From assembly GCA_903837255.1 (NCBI GenBank), contig CAILTZ010000690.1:1-6949 (forward strand): DNA of 6,949 bases, in the 5' to 3' direction. How positions within the stretch are numbered: the stretch's first letter is position 1; each line of letters opens with the position of its first letter. A program made the position numbers and the translations under genes. Positions 1 to 6,564 of this stretch are shown one piece after another. Below the pieces are notes generated by a model. The model worked only from the letters and a program-made list of their open reading frames with translations. It ran no database searches and had not been told where the DNA came from. Source of the stretch: an uncultured Pirellula sp. Lineage in GTDB: Bacteria; Planctomycetota; Planctomycetia; Pirellulales; Pirellulaceae.

Positions 1-293
1 CCCAGCCAGCGCACGTCGCGCTGAATCGAATCGACGTACTCTTGGCTCTCCTTGCTGGGATTCGTGTCGTCGAACCTCAGGTTGCACATGCCGCCGTAAG
101 TTCGAGCCAGACCGAAGTTCAAGCAAATGCTTTTGGCATGCCCGATGTGGAGATATCCATTGGGCTCCGGCGGAAAACGAGTTTGGATCTTTCTACCCTG
201 CAAGGATTCCTTCGTAGCAAAGTCTTTTTCAACTTCGGTTTCGATGAAATTCTTGCGGTGGTGAGATTCTTGGTTATCCGCTGGATGGGTCAC
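1..293 (-). CDS. glnS: Glutaminyl-tRNA synthetase, N-terminal part (runs off left edge)
   Basis: Class I aminoacyl-tRNA synthetase that charges tRNA-Gln with glutamine in the cytoplasm. The first 97 codons are present. From about residue 15 they follow the bacterial GlnRS N-terminus closely: an NFI segment, then [20 protein letters not shown] with the HIGH ATP-binding motif at residues 49-52, then NLRFDDTNP at 71-79 and a YVDSI/VRWLG stretch. The [16 protein letters not shown] form separates GlnRS from bacterial GluRS. The start is a GTG at 291-293. It is the only usual start between an in-frame upstream stop and the conserved block, and no Shine-Dalgarno sequence precedes it. The gap to the DUF533 gene upstream is 46-47 nt with no terminator, so the two may be co-transcribed. 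The rest of the enzyme (KMSKS loop, anticodon-binding domain) lies outside the window. Family identity is very secure; the exact start is less so. Confidence 0.95.
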   Translation of the reverse strand, partial: MTHPADNQESHHRKNFIETEVEKDFATKESLQGRKIQTRFPPEPNGYLHIGHAKSICLNFGLARTYGGMCNLRFDDTNPSKESQEYVDSIQRDVRWL

Positions 294-339
294 GATGCTT
301 GATTTCGGTTTTGGTCAAATGGTGCAAAGAGTTTAGCAA

Positions 340-1083
340 CTAGAAAATCGGCTTGACCCCGTACTGCTGGTGGATCTGATTGCATAGCTTAGGCTGCAAT
401 CGCAATCCATGGGCCAGTTCGCGAAGGTACTCAATCTCTTCCTTGGTGTCGACATCGATGGTCGATAGAGATGCTGCATAAACGGCTGATTCCATTCCAA
501 GCGGGACCGACCAAGCGAAATCGCGTACGCTCGTGGCGTTAGAGAACTCTTGCCTTAGGAATTGGATCGTCGACTCGTTGGTGTTACCGATCCGCTCGAG
601 GATCGCTTGCTGCTCTTTGGCATCAATCCGCCCATCGGCTTTGCCCGCGTAGATCATGGCGCGGACCAAGACGGCCATCTGCTCTTGTTCGGCTTGAGAC
701 AATTGCGGTGGGGCTTGTTTGGGTTGCTGTTGCCCAAAGATATCCACTTGGCCCCCACCGGTATTTCCCGATGGAGCCGGTTGGCGCTGCTGCGTTGGAG
801 CTTGCGTTGGTGCTTTGTTCCCAACACCGAGCATGTCTTCGAGCTCGGATGCCGAAGGGGATCGGCTATTGCCACCACGACCTTCCTTGAGCACTCCTGG
901 AAACTGAACTCCTCCGGAGCTCGACGCATCTCGGCCGCTTGCAGGCCCGCCCCCAAGGATGTCCTTGAGGATGTCGGTACCCGATGGGCCGCCGCGACGC
1001 TGAGCACCGCCTTGTGGTTGCTGCTGCTGCTGGGCTGCGGCACCGGCGTTGAGAATTTCTGTGATAATATCGAATGGATTCAT
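340..1083 (-). CDS. TerB-like/DUF533 (YebE-type) protein with low-complexity N-terminal half
   Basis: A 247-residue protein of unknown function. The C-terminal part (about residues 130-242) is alpha-helical and resembles the DUF533/TerB-like fold of E. coli YebE: an AMIYAGKADGRIDAKEQ segment at 142-158 with the acidic KADGxID pattern, then YAASLSTIDVDTKEEIEYL and a final RLQPKLCNQIHQQYGV helix. The first ~128 residues are low complexity: five consecutive glutamines at 18-22, then Gly/Pro/Gln/Ser-rich sequence broken by short helices (TDILKDILGGG at 36-46, SELEDMLGVG at 79-88). This half is probably disordered. I see no signal peptide or clear membrane segment, unlike some YebE relatives called inner-membrane proteins. 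The ATG is supported by a GAGGTG ribosome site 8 nt upstream. It sits just upstream of glnS. TerB-like domains occur in tellurite/stress-linked proteins, but nothing here assigns a specific role. Confidence 0.85.
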   Translation of the reverse strand: MNPFDIITEILNAGAAAQQQQQPQGGAQRRGGPSGTDILKDILGGGPASGRDASSSGGVQFPGVLKEGRGGNSRSPSASELEDMLGVGNKAPTQAPTQQRQPAPSGNTGGGQVDIFGQQQPKQAPPQLSQAEQEQMAVLVRAMIYAGKADGRIDAKEQQAILERIGNTNESTIQFLRQEFSNATSVRDFAWSVPLGMESAVYAASLSTIDVDTKEEIEYLRELAHGLRLQPKLCNQIHQQYGVKPIF

Positions 1084-1091
1084 TGTGTGTG

Positions 1092-1097
1092 CACCTC
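1092..1097 (-). promoter_or_regulatory. Ribosome binding site of the DUF533 gene
   Basis: GAGGTG on the minus strand ends 8 nt before the ATG at 1081-1083. This is the clearest Shine-Dalgarno sequence among the minus-strand genes here and fixes this start. Confidence 0.65.
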
Positions 1098-1147
1098 GGT
1101 CATGGACAAGGAAAGGAACTTTTGGCCATAGGGCCTATAGGATCGAA

Positions 1148-1156
1148 AGTATAACA
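1148..1156 (-). promoter_or_regulatory. Candidate extended -10 promoter for DUF533-glnS
   Basis: On the minus strand the sequence reads TG-T-TATACT, an extended -10 element with five of six bases matching TATAAT. It would start transcription near 1141 and give a leader of about 58 nt. No good -35 hexamer lies 17 nt upstream, which is tolerable for an extended -10 promoter. A short palindrome, ATAGGGCCTAT (about 1127-1137), sits just downstream of the predicted start. Prediction from sequence only. Confidence 0.4.
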
Positions 1157-1210
1157 AATGGGAACGGATTTTCCCGGGGGGCCTGCCACGAATGATTCAG
1201 CCGACAGTGG

Positions 1211-1230
1211 AAAAAAAGGGTGATTTCCCT
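1211..1230 (-). terminator. Possible weak intrinsic terminator after ettA
   Basis: On the minus strand AGGG-AAATCA-CCCT is followed by a run of T residues (the 1211-1217 A-run of the plus strand), about 30 nt past the ettA stop. The stem is only 4 bp, so termination would be inefficient. It is nonetheless the only terminator-like sequence between ettA and the DUF533 promoter. Confidence 0.3.
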
Positions 1231-1241
1231 AGGGTACCTGG

Positions 1242-1268
1242 TAATTCGTTTAATTCGTCTAATTCGTC
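1242..1268. repeat. Three tandem 9-bp units across the ettA stop codon
   Basis: TAATTCGTT, TAATTCGTC and TAATTCGTC lie head to tail on the plus strand. On the coding (minus) strand the array supplies the final Thr-Asn codons and the TAG stop, with a further in-frame TAA 6 nt later. It looks like a small slippage-type duplication at the gene end. Confidence 0.8.
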
Positions 1269-2932
1269 AGTTTTCGGTAACGGAACCGCCGAGGCTCGTC
1301 GCTGTTGATCCCCAAACGCTCCTTGCGCTGCTCCTCGTAGACTTGGAAATTCCCCTCGCACCAATGGACATATCCGTCCCCTTCAAAGGCCAAGATATGC
1401 GTAGCGATGCGATCCAAGAACCAGCGATCGTGGGTGATGACCACGACGCAACCGACGAAATTGAGGATGGCCTCCTCCAACGCCCGCAACGTGTCGACGT
1501 CCAAGTCGTTGGTCGGTTCGTCTAGAAGCAATACGTTGCAGCCACGCCGCAAAAGCTTGGCCAAATGCACGCGGTTGCGCTCCCCACCGGACAGATCGCC
1601 AACTTTCTTTTCTTGATCGGTCCCTTTGAAATTGAACTTGGACACGAAAGCCCTTGAGTTCATCCGCTTGCCGCCCATCTCCAGCCAATCGACACCCCCA
1701 GAAATCTCTTGAAAGAGGGTGTTCGTTGCAGTCAAAGAATCGCGGGACTGGTCGACATACCCAAGCTCGACGGTCTCACCGACTCGCACCGTTCCACTGT
1801 CGGGCTGCTCCTGTCCGATCATCATGCGGAACAAGGTCGTCTTGCCAGCTCCGTTGGGCCCGATGACACCGACGATCCCACCCGGAGGCAGTCGGAAATC
1901 GAGGTTATCGATCAGCATGCGATCGCCAAAGGCCTTGGAGACTTTGGTCGCCTCGACGACGACCTCCCCGAGATGTTTTCCTGGCGGAATTTGGATTTCC
2001 AATTCATCGGGCCGATCTTCGAACTGCTGGGCAGCGAGTTGTTCGTAGGCGCTGATCCGCGCTTTATTCTTGGCTTGTCGAGCGCGAGGTGACAAACGAA
2101 TCCACTCGAGCTCTCGGTCGAGCGTCTTTTGGCGAGCCGCACTGGCCTTTTGCTCGATCTGCAGTCGCTTCTGTTTTTGCTCTAACCACGACGTGTAATT
2201 GCCTTCGAAGGGATACCCAGAACCTCGATCCAATTCGAGGATCCATTGTGCGACGTTGTCTAGGAAGTATCGGTCGTGGGTTACCGCGACCACGGTCCCT
2301 GGATAATGTGCCAAGTGCTGTTCGAGCCAGTTGACGGCCTCGGCATCCAGGTGGTTGGTCGGCTCGTCGAGCAACAGCAGATCGGGCTCCTCGAGAAGCA
2401 GCTTGCAAAGTGCCACACGCCGCCTTTCACCCCCGGATAGCTTGGTCACATCCGCATCCCCGGGGGGCAAGTTCATCACATCCATCGACATTTCGACTTG
2501 GCGGTCGAGCTCCCAGAGATTCTGTGCATCGATGATGTCCTGAAGTTTGGCCATCTCGTCGCAGAGCTTTTGCATCTCTTTGTCATCGGTGACCTCACCG
2601 AGCAGCCCGGAAATTTCGTTGTACCTATCGAGAATCTTGCGCTTCGGTGCAACGGCTTGTTCGACGTTTTCCTGCACATTCTTTTGGGGGTCTAGCTGCG
2701 GTTCTTGGGACAGGTAACCTGCGGTAAATCCGTTGGCAAGACGGGCCGTGCCATCGAAGTTTTTGTCGATGCCCGCCATGATCCTAAGCAAGGTGCTCTT
2801 ACCGGCACCGTTAGAGCCAAGAACGCCGATTTTGGCCCCTGGATAAAACGCTAGCCATATGTCCTTAAGGACCTCTTTTTGTCCGTGACGCTTGGTCAGT
2901 TTTTCAATTTGATAGATGTATTGCCGGTTCAT
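1259..2932 (-). CDS. ettA: ABC-F ATPase EttA, energy-dependent translational throttle
   Basis: Cytoplasmic ribosome-associated ABC-F protein of 557 residues, matching the ~555 of E. coli EttA. In the characterised enzyme it binds the ribosomal E site and gates entry into elongation according to ATP/ADP. Two ABC domains are intact. The first has Walker [10 protein letters not shown] (39-47), signature LSGGE (165-169), Walker B LLLLDE (185-190) and switch His 219. The second has GPNGAGKTT (358-366), LSGGE (447-451), LLLDEP near 468-473 and His 501. An arm region (about 97-140) and a charged inter-domain linker (about 248-320, tRNA-interaction motif) are present, with no membrane domain. The ATG at 2930-2932 gives [12 protein letters not shown], in register with EttA. 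A longer in-frame start at 3058 would overlap the end of guaA and adds unconserved residues. It lies 16 nt downstream of guaA, so probably one operon, and lacks an obvious Shine-Dalgarno. Confidence 0.95.
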   Translation of the reverse strand: MNRQYIYQIEKLTKRHGQKEVLKDIWLAFYPGAKIGVLGSNGAGKSTLLRIMAGIDKNFDGTARLANGFTAGYLSQEPQLDPQKNVQENVEQAVAPKRKILDRYNEISGLLGEVTDDKEMQKLCDEMAKLQDIIDAQNLWELDRQVEMSMDVMNLPPGDADVTKLSGGERRRVALCKLLLEEPDLLLLDEPTNHLDAEAVNWLEQHLAHYPGTVVAVTHDRYFLDNVAQWILELDRGSGYPFEGNYTSWLEQKQKRLQIEQKASAARQKTLDRELEWIRLSPRARQAKNKARISAYEQLAAQQFEDRPDELEIQIPPGKHLGEVVVEATKVSKAFGDRMLIDNLDFRLPPGGIVGVIGPNGAGKTTLFRMMIGQEQPDSGTVRVGETVELGYVDQSRDSLTATNTLFQEISGGVDWLEMGGKRMNSRAFVSKFNFKGTDQEKKVGDLSGGERNRVHLAKLLRRGCNVLLLDEPTNDLDVDTLRALEEAILNFVGCVVVITHDRWFLDRIATHILAFEGDGYVHWCEGNFQVYEEQRKERLGINSDEPRRFRYRKLTN

Positions 2933-2948
2933 AGCAGTGGACTGGGGT

Positions 2949-4553
2949 CTATTCCCATTCGATGGTTGCAGGAGGTTTGGAACTGATGTCGTAGCAGACG
3001 CGATTGACCCCCCGAACCTCGTTGATGATTCGAGTCGATACCAGGGCCAGAAGATCATAAGGGAGCCGACTCCAGTCGGCTGTCATGAAGTCGTCGGTGT
3101 TGACACAGCGAACTGCGACGGCATTCTCATAGGTCCTTGAATCACCCATCACGCCTACACTCTGAGATTCAAGCAAAACGACAAAGGCCTGCGATGTCTC
3201 CCGATACAAATTCGCATTTCTGATTTCCGTGATGAGAATCTCGTCGGCTTCACGCAGTACGTCAAGCTTGGCTCGGGTGACCTCCCCAAGGCATCGCACG
3301 GCTAGCCCCGGACCAGGGAAGGGATGTCGCCATACCAAGTGCTCCGGTAGGCCTAACTCTAGCCCCAACTTGCGTACCTCATCCTTGAACAGATCGCGAA
3401 GTGGCTCGACCAGATCGAATCCAAGTTGCTCGGGTAGGCCTCCAACATTGTGATGCAACTTGATCGTCGCCGCAGGTCCGTCAGGAGCCGCGCCACTCTC
3501 AATCACATCCGGATACAGTGTTCCTTGCGCTAAGTACTTCGCACCATTGATTTTCAAGGATTCCTCTTTGAAACACTCGATAAAGGCATGTCCAATCCTT
3601 CGCCGCTTCTCTTGCGGGTCGCGAATCCCTGACAAAGCGCTCATGAAACGATCGCCGGCATCGACCACCCGAAGATCCGCTTGGAAGTGATCTGTAAACT
3701 CTCGGATCACCGCCGACTGCTCGTCTTTGCGAAGCAATCCATTGTCGATCAAAATGCAGGTCAACTGCGGACCGATCGCTTTGTAGAGCAAAGCCGCTGT
3801 GACCGACGAGTCGACCCCTCCAGACAACCCACAGATAACTCGGTCCGAGCCTATCCTCTGGCGCATCTGTGAAATTGTCTGATCGGCGAAATTCGACAAG
3901 TGCCAACGACCTTGGCATCCGACCACGTTGTACAAAAAATTATGGATCAGTGTCCCACCCAAGGCCGTATGGGAAACCTCAGGATGAAACTGAATGCCGT
4001 AAATCGGAAGCGCATGATGCTTGACGGCCGCATGAGGACATGTCGTCGTGCCCGCGAGTGTTTCAAACCCCTCGGGCAACTTTTGCACTTGGTCTCCATG
4101 GCTCATCCAAACGTCGATCTCCGAAGGAAATCCGGCGAATAGCTTTTCCATGTTGCTGATCGATAATCGAGCCCGTCCATACTCGCGAGCCGGACAAGCT
4201 TGCACGGCCCCACCTAGACTCTGGGCCGTCAGTTGCATCCCGTAACATATCCCCAAGATGGGAATCCCAAGTTCGAAAAGCTTCGGATCGCACTTGGGTG
4301 CACCCTGATCGTAGACACTCGATGGCCCCCCCGAGAAAATCATTGCCGCAGGCTTTCGCGCAATGACCGACTCGGCAGGAATGTCGTGCCTGACAATTTC
4401 GCAGTAGACGTTTTGATCGCGGACTCGCCTGGCGATCAACTGTGCGAATTGAGAGCCAAAGTCCAGAACCAAAACTCGTTCGTTTTGCAACGGATCGGCC
4501 GAAATGTTCGTTTGCTCCGAAACAATGGGGTCTTGCGACTGCGGGCTGTTCAT
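2949..4553 (-). CDS. guaA: GMP synthase (glutamine-hydrolysing)
   Basis: Converts XMP, ATP and glutamine to GMP, the last step of de novo guanine nucleotide synthesis, in the cytoplasm. At 534 residues it is full length. The class I glutamine amidotransferase domain (about 26-210) opens with [10 protein letters not shown] and has the triad Cys103 (GICYGMQ), His190 and Glu192 (FHPEV). The ATP-pyrophosphatase domain has the PP-loop SGGVDSS at 244-250, followed by LIDNGLLR and [11 protein letters not shown] (343-353). The HPFPGPGLA block (410-418) leads into the C-terminal XMP-binding/dimerisation domain, which ends in KPPATIEWE. The ATG at 4551-4553 is the only usual start before the conserved core. 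The first ~25 residues (polar, no signal) are a short lineage-specific extension. No clear ribosome site is seen. It lies 84 nt after the glycosyltransferase stop and 16 nt before ettA. All catalytic motifs are intact. Confidence 0.97.
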   Translation of the reverse strand: MNSPQSQDPIVSEQTNISADPLQNERVLVLDFGSQFAQLIARRVRDQNVYCEIVRHDIPAESVIARKPAAMIFSGGPSSVYDQGAPKCDPKLFELGIPILGICYGMQLTAQSLGGAVQACPAREYGRARLSISNMEKLFAGFPSEIDVWMSHGDQVQKLPEGFETLAGTTTCPHAAVKHHALPIYGIQFHPEVSHTALGGTLIHNFLYNVVGCQGRWHLSNFADQTISQMRQRIGSDRVICGLSGGVDSSVTAALLYKAIGPQLTCILIDNGLLRKDEQSAVIREFTDHFQADLRVVDAGDRFMSALSGIRDPQEKRRRIGHAFIECFKEESLKINGAKYLAQGTLYPDVIESGAAPDGPAATIKLHHNVGGLPEQLGFDLVEPLRDLFKDEVRKLGLELGLPEHLVWRHPFPGPGLAVRCLGEVTRAKLDVLREADEILITEIRNANLYRETSQAFVVLLESQSVGVMGDSRTYENAVAVRCVNTDDFMTADWSRLPYDLLALVSTRIINEVRGVNRVCYDISSKPPATIEWE

Positions 4554-4591
4554 ACAAGTCCGAAAGGGATTGGCCAGCGGGAAAACGCAGA

Positions 4592-4597
4592 ATTATA
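4592..4597 (-). promoter_or_regulatory. Candidate -10 element for guaA
   Basis: A perfect TATAAT hexamer on the minus strand lies in the 84-nt gap between the glycosyltransferase stop and the guaA ATG. It would place the transcript start about 30 nt before guaA. No convincing -35 or TGn extension accompanies it, so this is tentative. If real, guaA-ettA can be transcribed independently of the glycosyltransferase gene. Confidence 0.35.
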
Positions 4598-4637
4598 GCG
4601 ACTCTCAGCCGTTCGCCTACACGAATCGACTCGGAGT

Positions 4638-5951
4638 CTACAAGGAACTGGATTTCCCTTGGAGAACTGCCACAATCCGCTTGACATGCGTCGCGATATC
4701 CAACTCGACAATCAGTTCCGGACCAGGAACGACGCGCCTGGCCGGTCGCCCAAGGGCCATAGCGAGCTTGTCGATAAGATCCTCCGTCGAGTCGTGACGG
4801 AACAAGCCCCCTGAGAGGCTCCCTTGGCCAGCTTGCTCGATCCTCCGATGGAGCTCCGGGAAGGCCCCGTGGTCGGGCATGACATAGGGCAGCCCAGAAG
4901 CCACGGCTTCGAGAAGGAAAATCCCCTTGGGATCTGCATACTGGGTCGGTACGCAAAACAAATCGAGGCCGCCTAGGAACTTAACTTTCTCGCCCCGATC
5001 CAGGGTTCCCGCATAACTCCACTGTCCATTCAGGCCAGCTTGATGCAATTTTTCCTGCTGCTCTTTCCAATAACTGGCATGCTGTGGTCCCATCCAACCG
5101 GCCAACTCGAGCCTAAGTTTGCTGAACTCAGGATTGCGTTTCAGAGCGATGAACGCGTCGACCAACCGATGCAACCCTTTTTCAGGTGCCATGCGGGCAA
5201 GATAACCCAAGCGGATCGAATCATCGCGTGGTGTTCCAGACCCAGCACTGGCTGAAATCTCAAAAAAATCCTTGGTCGCAACCCCCAAAGGCACCACATG
5301 CAACTGGTTCTGCTCAATCCCCAGCATGGCCTGCATGCTCTTTGCATAAGCCTCCGAGTGGCAGATGAACCCCTTGGCAAAACCCACTAGCCTCCGCATT
5401 CGTTCGATGGCCTGGGAGCGATGCGTTGGACTCAGAGAATCCAAAAAGATGTCGTCGCCCTGAAGCATCACCCATACCTCGGCGTTGGTGGACATCTGAG
5501 GTATCACCCCACCGATGAGCAAGTTCGTTAGCAAGATCCTGTCCGGACGAATGTCCGTTTTAAGGAAATCCAGCAGATCCGAAAACTCCTTTCTCTGCCG
5601 CCCCTCAAGTCCATCGAGCATCGAAAGGGTCAATTCACCGAGAAGCTCTGGGCTTGTTTTTCCAGCTTTGGACGTGAGGGCTTTGATGATCCAAGGGTAA
5701 TCGAGCCATCCGACCAACCAACGAGGTAGATATCCAAACAAAGGAAGCTTCTGCGCCAGATACACATTGACCCCACCGAGAAAAACTCGGTCAACGCTCA
5801 TGTCTTCGACGTCCGTTCGGATCGGGGTGTATACCGGCATCAACACACAATCATGCCCGGCCTTGATCAACTCCTTTGCCACGGCATTGTCGTTCATGCA
5901 CGATCCGCAGAACATCCCGGCAGCACCTGCGGTCAAATAAGCTATTCTCAT
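4638..5951 (-). CDS. Glycosyltransferase, GT4-type (GT-B fold), with N-terminal CGSC motif
   Basis: A 437-residue, probably cytoplasmic, retaining-type glycosyltransferase of GT-B fold; donor and acceptor are unknown. The N-terminal domain starts MRIAYLTAGAAGMFCGSCMN: a Rossmann-like strand, then a glycine loop with Cys15 and Cys18, then DN. FLGGVNVYLAQK (58-68) recalls the acceptor loop of GT-B synthases. The C-terminal domain shows HVVPLGV (218-224), the donor-binding block LGYLARMAPEKGL (248-260, with Arg253 and Lys258) and DPKGIFLLEAVASGLPYVMPD (340-360). The last block corresponds to the E-X7-E signature, with Asp340 in place of the first Glu and Glu348 as the second. No signal peptide or membrane span is seen. 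The ATG at 5949-5951 is right at the first strand; no Shine-Dalgarno precedes it. Its leader holds a 16-bp tandem repeat. A role in cell-surface polysaccharide or glycolipid synthesis is possible but not shown. Confidence 0.87.
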   Translation of the reverse strand: MRIAYLTAGAAGMFCGSCMNDNAVAKELIKAGHDCVLMPVYTPIRTDVEDMSVDRVFLGGVNVYLAQKLPLFGYLPRWLVGWLDYPWIIKALTSKAGKTSPELLGELTLSMLDGLEGRQRKEFSDLLDFLKTDIRPDRILLTNLLIGGVIPQMSTNAEVWVMLQGDDIFLDSLSPTHRSQAIERMRRLVGFAKGFICHSEAYAKSMQAMLGIEQNQLHVVPLGVATKDFFEISASAGSGTPRDDSIRLGYLARMAPEKGLHRLVDAFIALKRNPEFSKLRLELAGWMGPQHASYWKEQQEKLHQAGLNGQWSYAGTLDRGEKVKFLGGLDLFCVPTQYADPKGIFLLEAVASGLPYVMPDHGAFPELHRRIEQAGQGSLSGGLFRHDSTEDLIDKLAMALGRPARRVVPGPELIVELDIATHVKRIVAVLQGKSSSL

Positions 5952-5966
5952 CGATTGGGTGGATCT

Positions 5967-6014
5967 GGGTTAGCGTGGGTCTGGGTTAGCGTGGTCCGGG
6001 GTTAGCGTGGTTCT
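5967..6014. repeat. Three 16-bp tandem repeats upstream of the glycosyltransferase gene
   Basis: Three consecutive units each begin GGGTTAGCGTGG (5967-5978, 5983-5994, 5999-6010), with an exact 16-bp period and variable 4-nt ends (GTCT, TCCG, TTCT). They are followed by seven Gs (6015-6021) and preceded by a degenerate GGGTGGATCT. The array starts 15 nt before the glycosyltransferase ATG and lies within its predicted 5' leader, where the mRNA would carry CCACGCTAACCC. Confidence 0.9.
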
Positions 6015-6042
6015 GGGGGGGACATCCCAAGTGACCTTGACG

Positions 6043-6073
6043 ATTGTATCACATCGGTAAAAAACACCACCAA
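6043..6073 (-). promoter_or_regulatory. Candidate promoter of the glycosyltransferase gene
   Basis: On the minus strand an extended -10, TG-A-TACAAT (6051-6043), lies 19 nt downstream of TTGGTG (6073-6068). Transcription would start near 6036, leaving a leader of roughly 85 nt that contains the 16-bp repeats. The spacing is longer than ideal, but the TGn extension supports it. Confidence 0.4.
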
Positions 6074-6183
6074 TCTTGCGAAAATAGGCAATCTACTCCT
6101 GTTCTTTACCGTCACATTCGGCACAGGTTTACCGTCCGTTAAATCCTACTTAACTTCTTTCGTGGCCTCATTTTCCGAAAAAC

Positions 6184-6201
6184 GCTTGAGCAGGTTCAAG
6201 C
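6184..6201. terminator. Bidirectional terminator-like hairpin
   Basis: GCTTGA and TCAAGC form a perfect 6-bp stem around the 6-nt loop GCAGGT. On the minus strand it is followed by GTTTTT, on the plus strand by TATTTT, so it could end transcripts from either side. No annotated gene ends here. It may protect the glycosyltransferase promoter from read-through or end a small transcript. The stem is only 50% GC and modest in strength. Confidence 0.35.
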
Positions 6202-6385
6202 TATTTTCACCGCTTGGCCGATAGTTTCCTCGTCGTCCCATCTTACCTGGCTTCAATCCGTAGGTCAGTAGGTTGGTGTGCGATATTGCCGGTGGCCCAG
6301 AACTGATCGAGTCTATGGATGGCTCGGCCGGCATCTACCACGATTCCGCTTCGGTCAAACGATTCGGAGCATTTGAAAAGTATGG

Positions 6386-6420
6386 TTGGTGAAGATCCAA
6401 GTACGGATGGATCCCACCAA
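6386..6420. repeat. Imperfect inverted repeat upstream of the Cys-rich gene
   Basis: TTGGTG-aa-GATCC (6386-6398) pairs with GGATC-c-CACCAA (6409-6420): 6 bp, then an asymmetric 2x1 bulge, then 5 bp closing a 10-nt loop (6399-6408). It lies about 145 nt before the start codon at 6565. It could be an operator dyad or RNA structure; there is no T-tract, so an intrinsic terminator is unlikely. Confidence 0.5.
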
Positions 6421-6550
6421 AGGATGTGGGGCCTACGAAGTCACACAGATCATCGTTTGTCGGTGGTCGTTTAACCGCGTCATTTTTGGTGCGGTCTCAA
6501 CTCCGTCATGCTGTCGAATGTCCGCGGTAGTCAGTAACCCAATGTACATA

Positions 6551-6555
6551 GGGAG
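6551..6555 (+). promoter_or_regulatory. Ribosome binding site of the Cys-rich gene
   Basis: GGGAG ends 9 nt before the ATG at 6565-6567. It is a good Shine-Dalgarno core at suitable distance and supports this start. Confidence 0.6.
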
Positions 6556-6564
6556 TTAGTTTAG

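Larger units (their letters stand above)
5952..6564. other. Gene-poor divergent intergenic region
   Basis: About 610 nt separate the divergent glycosyltransferase and Cys-rich protein genes. I see no convincing coding gene. The one open frame (6146-6334, minus, 62 codons) has no ribosome site or recognisable domain. The region holds the 16-bp repeats (5967-6014), a candidate minus-strand promoter (6043-6073), a GCTTGA/TCAAGC hairpin (6184-6201), and a larger inverted repeat (6386-6420) on the Cys-rich gene side. I could not identify a clear -35/-10 pair for the plus-strand gene. An unannotated small RNA is possible but unproven. Confidence 0.6.

Noticed and set aside
42..302. 86-codon plus-strand frame at the left edge
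   Set aside because: Antisense to the strongly conserved GlnRS N-terminus including the HIGH motif.
562..1131. 189-codon plus-strand frame opposite the DUF533 gene
   Set aside because: It is antisense to a gene with a recognised domain and a good ribosome site; its Leu/Trp/Arg-rich product is what reversed Gln/Pro/Gly codons give.
2933..3058. In-frame 42-residue N-terminal extension of EttA
   Set aside because: It would overlap the conserved end of guaA; the ATG at 2932 aligns with known EttA starts and gives the usual length.
4628..4638. GACTC-G-GAGTC palindrome at the glycosyltransferase stop codon as a terminator
   Set aside because: The arms are separated by one base, which cannot form a hairpin loop, and no T-tract follows.
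4063..4956. 297-codon minus-strand frame spanning the end of the glycosyltransferase gene and the start of guaA
   Set aside because: Out-of-frame shadow of two genes with intact motifs; the product is Arg/Ser-rich with no domain.
6105..6136. TTTACCGTC repeated twice, 23 nt apart
   Set aside because: Only two 9-nt copies, no third copy and no wider pattern; consistent with chance, and too little for a CRISPR or operator array.
6146..6334. 62-codon minus-strand open frame in the intergenic region
   Set aside because: No ribosome site before the ATG, no recognisable domain, and its 3' part contains the terminator-like hairpin. Kept only as a weak possibility.
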